Source of the DNA: an uncultured Garciella sp.
Lineage (GTDB): Bacteria; Bacillota; Clostridia; Eubacteriales; Garciellaceae
Reading direction: 5' to 3'
Assembly (NCBI GenBank): GCA_900555725.1
Contig: USMD01000061.1
Span: forward strand, 1 to 11,984
Length of the DNA: 11,984 bases
The translations under genes were made by a program, and so were the position numbers. The notes beneath the pieces are model-generated. The model made no database searches. It was not told the origin of the DNA and saw only the letters and a list, made by a program, of their open reading frames with translations. Shown here piece by piece: positions 7,201-11,984 of this stretch (positions within the stretch are counted from its first letter, which is position 1; each line of letters opens with the position of its first letter).

Positions 7201-7247
7201 TAAATAAATAGATTGAAATATTTTTAAAAATAGGGAAAGGCGTAAAA

Positions 7248-8090
7248 ATGAGAAAGGATAAAAATCTAAAAATATTTATAAAATATTTAATTGAAAGGTC
7301 AAAAGAGGATGAGATTGTAAGTCTCTCTGCCCAATTGGCATATTTTCTTTTGTTGTCAATTTTTCCTTCTATTATTTTTGGAATTACCTTGCTTGGGCAA
7401 TTGCCAATCTCTTCTAATGATATTTTAAATCTGCTTTATAATATTTCTTATATTGTGCCTAGAGATACTTATGTGTTAATAGAGAATATGATTCTTTCTG
7501 TTTTTAATACTAGGAGAGGAGAGAATGTCCTTTCTATTAGTATTATTATGTCTCTTTGGAGTGCCTCTAATGGAATGAAGGCAATTATTCGGTCTTTAAA
7601 TAAAGCCTATAATATAAAGGAAGATAGAGGTTTTCTATATAGCCGATTGATCTCTATTTTTTTAGTTTTTGCAGTGGTTACAGCCATTATTATTGCATTG
7701 ATTTTGTCTGTCTTTGGTAATTTAATTGGAAATTTTATGTACTTATATTTTCATTTAGAAGCATCTTTTCTACAATTTTGGGATATTACCAGGTATGGAA
7801 TTAGTATTTTACTACTATTTGTTTTATTTATATTATTATATTGTATTGCTCCAAATAAAAAATTAAGATGTAAAGAGGTATACATAGGTACAATCTTTGC
7901 AGTAGTTGGATGGATTATGGTTTCCTCCTTATTTTCTTACTATGTAGATCATTTTGGAAATTATTCTGCTATCTATGGGAGGATTGGTGGTATTATTGTA
8001 TTAATGATTTGGCTATATTTTTCCAGTATGATCTTAATTTTAGGGGGAGAAATCAATGCTATTCTAGAATGTTTTAGAAAAAATAAATAA
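7248..8090 (+). CDS. YihY/BrkB-family inner membrane protein
   Basis: This is a 280-residue polytopic membrane protein. Six hydrophobic segments can be drawn at about 31-51, 94-112, 133-160, 182-201, 211-231 and 244-267. Family features are the S-x-QLAYF-x-LLSIFPSI start of helix 1, LWSASNGMKAI at 103-113 followed by LNKAYN, and the end block YGRIGGIIVLMIWLYFSS with GGEINA. The family was once called ribonuclease BN by mistake and is named after the Bordetella serum-resistance protein BrkB; its biochemical role is not settled, so I claim only a membrane protein of this family. AAAGG at 7236-7240 is 7 bases before the ATG. It stands alone, 95 bases ahead of ychF, which has its own promoter. 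Its own promoter is not clear. Confidence 0.88.
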   Translation: MRKDKNLKIFIKYLIERSKEDEIVSLSAQLAYFLLLSIFPSIIFGITLLGQLPISSNDILNLLYNISYIVPRDTYVLIENMILSVFNTRRGENVLSISIIMSLWSASNGMKAIIRSLNKAYNIKEDRGFLYSRLISIFLVFAVVTAIIIALILSVFGNLIGNFMYLYFHLEASFLQFWDITRYGISILLLFVLFILLYCIAPNKKLRCKEVYIGTIFAVVGWIMVSSLFSYYVDHFGNYSAIYGRIGGIIVLMIWLYFSSMILILGGEINAILECFRKNK

Positions 8091-8107
8091 AGGTTTTATA
8101 GGATGTC

Positions 8108-8136
8108 TTGTTAGATAAATAATAATAAGATATAAT
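8108..8136 (+). promoter_or_regulatory. sigma-A-type promoter of ychF
   Basis: TTGTTA (8108-8113) and a perfect TATAAT (8131-8136) are separated by exactly 17 bases. It lies in the 95-base gap before ychF and predicts a 5' leader of about 40 bases. This is among the best promoter matches in the window. Confidence 0.75.
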
Positions 8137-8185
8137 TATGGTTGATATAAGTACAGATTCAGGAGTTTAGAAAAGAGGTAAGCAA

Positions 8186-9277
8186 ATGAAAATAGGAATT
8201 GTAGGATTACCCAATGTGGGGAAAAGTACATTATTTAATGCCATTACCCAAGCTGGGGCAGAATCGGCCAACTATCCTTTTTGTACTATAGATCCTAATG
8301 TAGGGGTAGTAGCCGTGCCTGATGATAGATTAGAAGTACTTAGCGATATGCACAACTCTGAAAAAGTTATCCCTACTTCTATAGAATTTGTAGACATAGC
8401 AGGGTTGGTAAAAGGGGCTAGTAAGGGAGAAGGATTAGGGAATAAATTTCTTTCTCATATACGGGAAGTAGATGCTATTGCCCATGTAATACGTTGTTTT
8501 GAGGATCCTAATATTGTTCATGTAGATGGAAATATAGGGCCCATAAGGGATTTAGAGACCATTAATTTAGAACTTATTTTTGCAGATTTAGAAGTGATTG
8601 AAAGAAGAATGGAAAAAACCAAAAAAGCAGCAAAATCAGGGGATAAAAAATTTCAAAGGGAACTAGCGATTCTTGAAAAGATAAAGGAGATTTTAGAAAA
8701 CAATCAATTGGCAAAGGAGAACTTTTTTGACAAAGAGGAATGGGAATTTGTACAACAATTACAATTATTAACATCAAAGCCCACCCTATATATTGCAAAT
8801 GTATCTGAAGATAATTTATTAGACCAAGAAAATAAAATGGTAAAAGAACTTCAGGAACATGTAAAGGAAGAAAGGGCTGATGTGATTGTAATTTGTGCAA
8901 AGATAGAAGAAGAGATTGCCCAATTGGAAGAAGAAGAGAAAAAATTATTTTTAGAAGAACTAGGTTTAAAGCAGTCTGGTTTAGATAAGGTGATAGAGGC
9001 AGGATATAAATTGTTAGGATTAATCACTTTTCTAACTTCTGGTCCAAAGGAAACCAGAGCATGGACAATTAAGAAAGGAACTAAAGCACCCCAAGCTGCA
9101 GGGAAAATACACACAGATTTTGAAAAAGGTTTTATACGAGCAGAAGTTACTTCTTTTGAAGATTTACAAAAAGCTGGATCCTTGGTAAAGGCAAAAGAAA
9201 TGGGACTTACTCGTCTTGAGGGAAAAGATTATGTTATGCAAGATGGAGATGTGGTATTATTTCGTTTTAATGTATAA
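8186..9277 (+). CDS. ychF: YchF/OLA1-type ATPase (redox-regulated, Obg-related)
   Basis: YchF is a universally conserved TRAFAC P-loop protein that prefers ATP to GTP and associates with ribosomes; it has been linked to stress and translation control. The 363 residues are the standard length. The Walker A loop GLPNVGKST is at 7-15, switch/G3 DIAGLVKGASKGEG begins at Asp70, and the G4 position reads NVSE at 205-208 instead of NKxD, which is the known reason for ATP preference in this family. A Glu/Lys-rich helical insertion covers about 127-185 and the C-terminal TGS domain about 279-363. AAGAGG at 8173-8178 is 7 bases before the ATG. It has its own promoter and a terminator that begins inside the stop codon, so it is a single-gene unit. 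Confidence 0.97.
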   Translation: MKIGIVGLPNVGKSTLFNAITQAGAESANYPFCTIDPNVGVVAVPDDRLEVLSDMHNSEKVIPTSIEFVDIAGLVKGASKGEGLGNKFLSHIREVDAIAHVIRCFEDPNIVHVDGNIGPIRDLETINLELIFADLEVIERRMEKTKKAAKSGDKKFQRELAILEKIKEILENNQLAKENFFDKEEWEFVQQLQLLTSKPTLYIANVSEDNLLDQENKMVKELQEHVKEERADVIVICAKIEEEIAQLEEEEKKLFLEELGLKQSGLDKVIEAGYKLLGLITFLTSGPKETRAWTIKKGTKAPQAAGKIHTDFEKGFIRAEVTSFEDLQKAGSLVKAKEMGLTRLEGKDYVMQDGDVVLFRFNV

Positions 9278-9306
9278 AAGCAGTCTACTTTTGTGGGTTG
9301 CTTTTT
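9276..9306 (+). terminator. intrinsic terminator of ychF
   Basis: AGCAGTCTAC (9279-9288) pairs along all ten positions with GTGGGTTGCT (9293-9302), three of them G-U, around a TTTT loop. It extends by A-T pairs on both sides and ends in a T run to 9306. The first bases overlap the TAA stop at 9275-9277. Confidence 0.8.
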
Positions 9307-9385
9307 CCTTTTGAAATAAAATATCTTTGATAAAGAATACCAATTTTAAGATGTAGTCCAGGGCCTAAAAGGAGGAATAAAAAAG

Positions 9386-11134
9386 GTGAAGATATTATTA
9401 TCCAGTTTAAATGCAAAATATATACATACCAATCTTGCCATTCGATATTTAGAAGCTTATTGTAAAAAAATAGAGGATATTGATATAAAAATAAGAGAAT
9501 TTACCATAAATGGTCGTTGGGAAAAAATATTACCGGAGATTTATAAGGAAAGAGCTGATGTGATTGGATTTTCCTGTTATATTTGGAATATTGAAGAGAC
9601 CATAAAGATGGTTCAATTGATAAAAAAGGTACAACCTTGGGTAAAAATTATTTTAGGGGGACCAGAAGTTACGTTTTATGGTAATAGTTGGATGAAAAAA
9701 GTGGAAGATATTGATTATATTGTAAAAGGGGAAGGAGAAATCACTTTTTATGAATTGTTAAGGTTTTTTAAATCTAAGGGAGGACAACTTAGTGATATAA
9801 AAGGCATTTTTTATAGGGATAGGGACCGCATTATTGAAAATCCAGATAGAGAGCCAATGGAGAACTTAGATCAGATACCTTTTCCCTATCCAAAGGATTT
9901 GTCGGATTTCAAAAATAAAATTATATATTTTGAAAGTAGTAGAGGGTGTCCCTTCCATTGTCAATATTGCCTATCTTCTACTACTGAAGGAGTACGATAT
10001 TTTTCCATAGAGGATGTAAAAAAATATCTTAAATTTTTTATTGATGCACAGGTAAAACAAGTAAAATTTGTAGATAGGACTTTTAATTGTAATCCATATA
10101 GAACTAAGCAATTATTGGAATTTTTAATAGAGCAAAAAGGGCAAACCAATTTTCACTTTGAAATAGCCGCTGATTTAATGGATCAAGAGATGTTAGACAT
10201 TCTTAAAAGAGCACCAGTAGGGTTGTTTCAATTGGAAATAGGGATACAATCTACCCATATACCTACTTTAGAGGCTATTCACAGAAAAAATACCCTTTCT
10301 AAAATCAAAAAAGTGGTAGAAAAGATCAAGTCCTTTGGAAATATTCATCAGCATGTAGATTTAATTGCAGGGTTGCCCTATGAAAATTATAAGATTTTTA
10401 AAAAATCCTTTAATGATGTGTACTCCTTAAAGGCCGATATGTTACAATTGGGATTTTTAAAAATCTTAAAGGGCTCTGGAATTGAAGCAGAGGAAGAAAA
10501 ATATGACTATCACTATACAACCTTTCCTCCCTATGAAGTATTGTCTAATCAATTTATTTCCTATGGGGAGATTATGAAATTAAAAATGGTGGAGGATCTA
10601 TTGGAGAAATATGAAAATTCTCATGTTTTTAGCTATACCTTAGACTATGTATTAAAGCATTATTATGCTCAGCCCTTTGATTTTTTTGAAGATTTTTCTC
10701 GATATTGGGAAGAGAATGGTTTATTTCATGTATCCCATAGCCAAAAAAGTTTATACAAAATTTTCTTGGATTTTTGGATTACAAAGGATAAGAATATAGA
10801 AAAGGTTCATGAAATTTTAAAGTTTGATTATCTTTTATCCCATACGCCACCTTTACCTAAGTTTTTTTATGTAAACAATGTAGAAAGAAAAAAAGAAAAA
10901 ATCTTTGAATTTTTAAATCAACCGGAAAATATAGAAAAGTATCTACCTGAATTTGTAGGTGTCTCCTCAAAAGAAATAAAAAAATATATACATTTCGAAA
11001 AGTTTTCTATTGACATTTTAAATGTATTATCTATAGAGAAAGCCAACAAGAATACCAATCATCCAACTTTACTTTTTTATTTTATAAAAGATAGGAAAGA
11101 TATTTTTAATAAAGCCATATTTCAACAGATATAA
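9386..11134 (+). CDS. B12-binding-domain radical SAM protein (DUF4080-type C-terminus)
   Basis: This 582-residue protein has an N-terminal cobalamin-binding-like fold at about 1-135, with the nucleotide-like pieces IGFSCYIWN and ILGGPEVT and the closing YIVKGEGE. I see no DxHxxG motif, so any cobalamin would be held without the lower-ligand histidine. The radical SAM domain follows, with the [4Fe-4S] motif CPFHCQYC (Cys188, Cys192, Cys195), the family-typical VDRTFNCN (229-236, with Cys235) and EIGIQS at 284-289. The C-terminal part of roughly 220 residues matches my memory of DUF4080. Such proteins are common in Clostridia; the substrate is unknown, and methylation or another radical reaction on an unknown target is only a guess. 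The start is GTG at 9386 behind GGAGG (9371-9375), a slightly long 10-base spacing. It is convergent with speD. Confidence 0.85.
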   Translation: MKILLSSLNAKYIHTNLAIRYLEAYCKKIEDIDIKIREFTINGRWEKILPEIYKERADVIGFSCYIWNIEETIKMVQLIKKVQPWVKIILGGPEVTFYGNSWMKKVEDIDYIVKGEGEITFYELLRFFKSKGGQLSDIKGIFYRDRDRIIENPDREPMENLDQIPFPYPKDLSDFKNKIIYFESSRGCPFHCQYCLSSTTEGVRYFSIEDVKKYLKFFIDAQVKQVKFVDRTFNCNPYRTKQLLEFLIEQKGQTNFHFEIAADLMDQEMLDILKRAPVGLFQLEIGIQSTHIPTLEAIHRKNTLSKIKKVVEKIKSFGNIHQHVDLIAGLPYENYKIFKKSFNDVYSLKADMLQLGFLKILKGSGIEAEEEKYDYHYTTFPPYEVLSNQFISYGEIMKLKMVEDLLEKYENSHVFSYTLDYVLKHYYAQPFDFFEDFSRYWEENGLFHVSHSQKSLYKIFLDFWITKDKNIEKVHEILKFDYLLSHTPPLPKFFYVNNVERKKEKIFEFLNQPENIEKYLPEFVGVSSKEIKKYIHFEKFSIDILNVLSIEKANKNTNHPTLLFYFIKDRKDIFNKAIFQQI

Positions 11135-11205
11135 GACAGACGATGTTGGAGGAGATGGAACTATTGTTATGATTGTAGATAGAATATGGGAGATAGAAAA
11201 TAATA

Positions 11206-11243
11206 TTTAAAAAAGGAGATGGGAAACCATCTCCTTTTTTAAA
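11206..11243. terminator. bidirectional intrinsic terminator
   Basis: A perfect 17-bp stem (11206-11222 with 11227-11243) has the core GGAGATGG/CCATCTCC, a GAAA tetraloop and six A-T pairs that give a T run on either strand. It lies between the ends of the radical SAM gene (stop at 11134, plus) and speD (stop at 11297, minus) and can stop both transcripts. Bases 11135-11205 hold no credible gene. Confidence 0.92.
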
Positions 11244-11296
11244 TGTAGGTAAAATAAATCCTCTATTCTAAGAATAAAATGGAAAAATTTATTTTT

Positions 11297-11689
11297 CTAT
11301 ATTGTTTTTACAGGTACGTGGAAATCCTTTACTACTTTAATTTCACCCATTCCACGTTCTAAATTCATTTCATATATTTTTTTAGAACCTAATTTTTCTG
11401 CAATTAGATAAGCGGCTACATGGGGATTGATTCGTTCACCACAGGTAAAAACATCGATACTTGCATAACCTTGTTCTGGAAAAGTGTGAATTGATAAATG
11501 GGACTCGGAAATTACAACTACACCTGACACTCCTTGGGGAGCAAATTTATGAAAAGCAACTTCCCGCACTTCAGCCCCTGCTTCTAAAGCAGCTTCTACC
11601 ATTAGTTTTTCAATAAGTTCTCTGTCATCTAAAAGATCAATGTCACAATCCCATAATTCTAAAATGCAATGTCTTGAGTAAGTATCCAT
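11297..11689 (-). CDS. speD: S-adenosylmethionine decarboxylase proenzyme, bacterial class 1B
   Basis: SpeD decarboxylates S-adenosylmethionine to supply the aminopropyl donor for spermidine. It is made as a proenzyme that cuts itself and turns the serine at the cut into a pyruvoyl cofactor. Here the cut is expected between Glu62 and Ser63 in SESHLSIHTFPEQG. His68 and Cys83 (in DVFTCGE) fall at the same numbers as the catalytic residues known for the Thermotoga maritima enzyme, and the 130-residue length is typical of the short homodimer-forming type. GGGGGAG (11696-11702) is 6 bases before the ATG. No speE or other polyamine gene is adjacent, so the partner synthase is encoded elsewhere. Expression is probably controlled by the folded leader upstream, which can mask this ribosome binding site. 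Confidence 0.97.
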   Translation of the reverse strand: MDTYSRHCILELWDCDIDLLDDRELIEKLMVEAALEAGAEVREVAFHKFAPQGVSGVVVISESHLSIHTFPEQGYASIDVFTCGERINPHVAAYLIAEKLGSKKIYEMNLERGMGEIKVVKDFHVPVKTI

Positions 11690-11693
11690 TACA

Positions 11694-11812
11694 CTCTCCC
11701 CCTTTTTATAGAATTAACAATTACCACGGGGGAAGGTTAGTTCAACCGATAACCTAACCTATACGGCTAGTTAGATCAGCGATGCTCCAACCCTTTAAGT
11801 AATTGTCATTTT
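11694..11812 (-). promoter_or_regulatory. structured speD leader RNA, candidate translational riboswitch
   Basis: Read on the minus strand, the leader begins about 4 bases before a 10-bp closing helix P1 (11808-11799 with 11724-11715, one G-U). Inside, P2 joins 11795-11787 to 11740-11733 (8 bp, one bulged G). P3 joins GATCTAAC (11777-11770) to GTTAGGTT (11758-11751), 8 bp with two G-U. A competing hairpin joins GGTTA (11754-11750) to TAACC (11739-11735). TTCCCCC (11734-11728) can pair with GGGGGAG (11702-11696), the speD Shine-Dalgarno sequence; this crosses P1 and would be a pseudoknot or an exclusive state. There is no U run after a hairpin, so control would act on translation. The gene context suggests SAM or a polyamine as signal, but this is inference; I do not recognise a known riboswitch class. 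Confidence 0.65.
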
Positions 11813-11818
11813 GAAACT

Positions 11819-11847
11819 AATATATCACAAAAAATTGGGGAAATCAA
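11819..11847 (-). promoter_or_regulatory. speD promoter with extended -10
   Basis: On the minus strand TTGATT (11842-11847) and TATATT (11819-11824) are 17 bases apart, and TGA directly before the -10 makes it an extended -10. Transcription should start near 11812, a few bases before the P1 helix of the leader. The match between promoter position and RNA fold supports both. Confidence 0.75.
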
Positions 11848-11984
11848 TAAAATATTTTAGTAAAAAAGATATATTTTATGATAATCTTGATATATACTGA
11901 TAAAAGAATTTATATAGGAATATTTTATATAATATAAATATAATTTTACCAATTGTGCTAATTCATTTAAGAGATAGATGTCTT
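11848..11984. other. AT-rich intergenic end of window
   Basis: No coding frame, hairpin terminator or RNA gene is visible. A possible rightward promoter, TTGATA (11887-11892) with TATATA (11911-11916) at 18 bases, may drive a gene beyond the edge; the strong AT bias makes this weak. Confidence 0.3.

Noticed and set aside
7195..7210. AATAAATAAATAAATA short tandem run
   Set aside because: Four units in AT-rich spacer DNA; can arise by chance and shows no further structure.
8574..9114. Two minus-strand open frames inside ychF
   Set aside because: Antisense shadows of conserved YchF sequence; no ribosome binding site and no family resemblance.
11135..11205. Short open frame after the radical SAM gene (VGGDGTIVMIVDRIWEIE), perhaps a frameshifted tail
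   Set aside because: Only about 25 codons, no start or match to a known C-terminus; the upstream protein already has a plausible end.

Overview
The window is AT-rich, with Shine-Dalgarno-led genes, GTG starts (and a likely TTG start), and protein families typical of low-GC Firmicutes. The best guess is an anaerobic member of the Clostridia; no species can be named. The left edge is a contig end: the first 36 bases are not genomic but an Illumina Nextera (Tn5 transposase) adapter, and the first gene is cut off there.

Layout. (1) Bases 37-2851, plus strand: a compact aromatic amino acid operon. It holds the tail of what looks like shikimate kinase, then EPSP synthase (aroA), chorismate synthase (aroC, overlapping aroA by 8 bases) and a stand-alone AroQ-type chorismate mutase 10 bases further on. 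Together they cover the last steps from shikimate to chorismate and on to prephenate. (2) Bases 2852-3190: a decayed stretch that keeps the C-terminal signature of a calcineurin-like metallophosphoesterase. (3) Bases 3196-6917, minus strand: DNA polymerase IV (dinB) and a bifunctional class A penicillin-binding protein with a long charged tail, separated by a strong hairpin terminator. (4) Bases 6918-7247: a gene-free gap containing an approximately 120-base structured element of two hairpins. (5) Bases 7248-11134, plus strand: a YihY/BrkB-family membrane protein, the ATPase/GTPase YchF with a near-ideal promoter and its own terminator, and a B12-binding radical SAM protein. (6) Bases 11206-11847, minus strand: S-adenosylmethionine decarboxylase (speD), convergent with the radical SAM gene across a perfect two-way terminator. 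A good promoter starts an approximately 120-base folded leader ahead of speD.

The most interesting element is the speD leader (11694-11812). Its predicted transcript starts just before a 10-bp closing stem, contains several mutually exclusive helices, and carries a CCCCC run able to pair with the GGGGG of the speD ribosome binding site. That is the layout of a translational riboswitch or similar RNA switch, possibly sensing SAM or a polyamine, and I do not recognise it as a known class. The second candidate is the two-hairpin element at 7082-7200, which may be a small RNA or a repeated palindromic unit. I see no tRNA, rRNA, CRISPR array, intact insertion sequence or phage gene.
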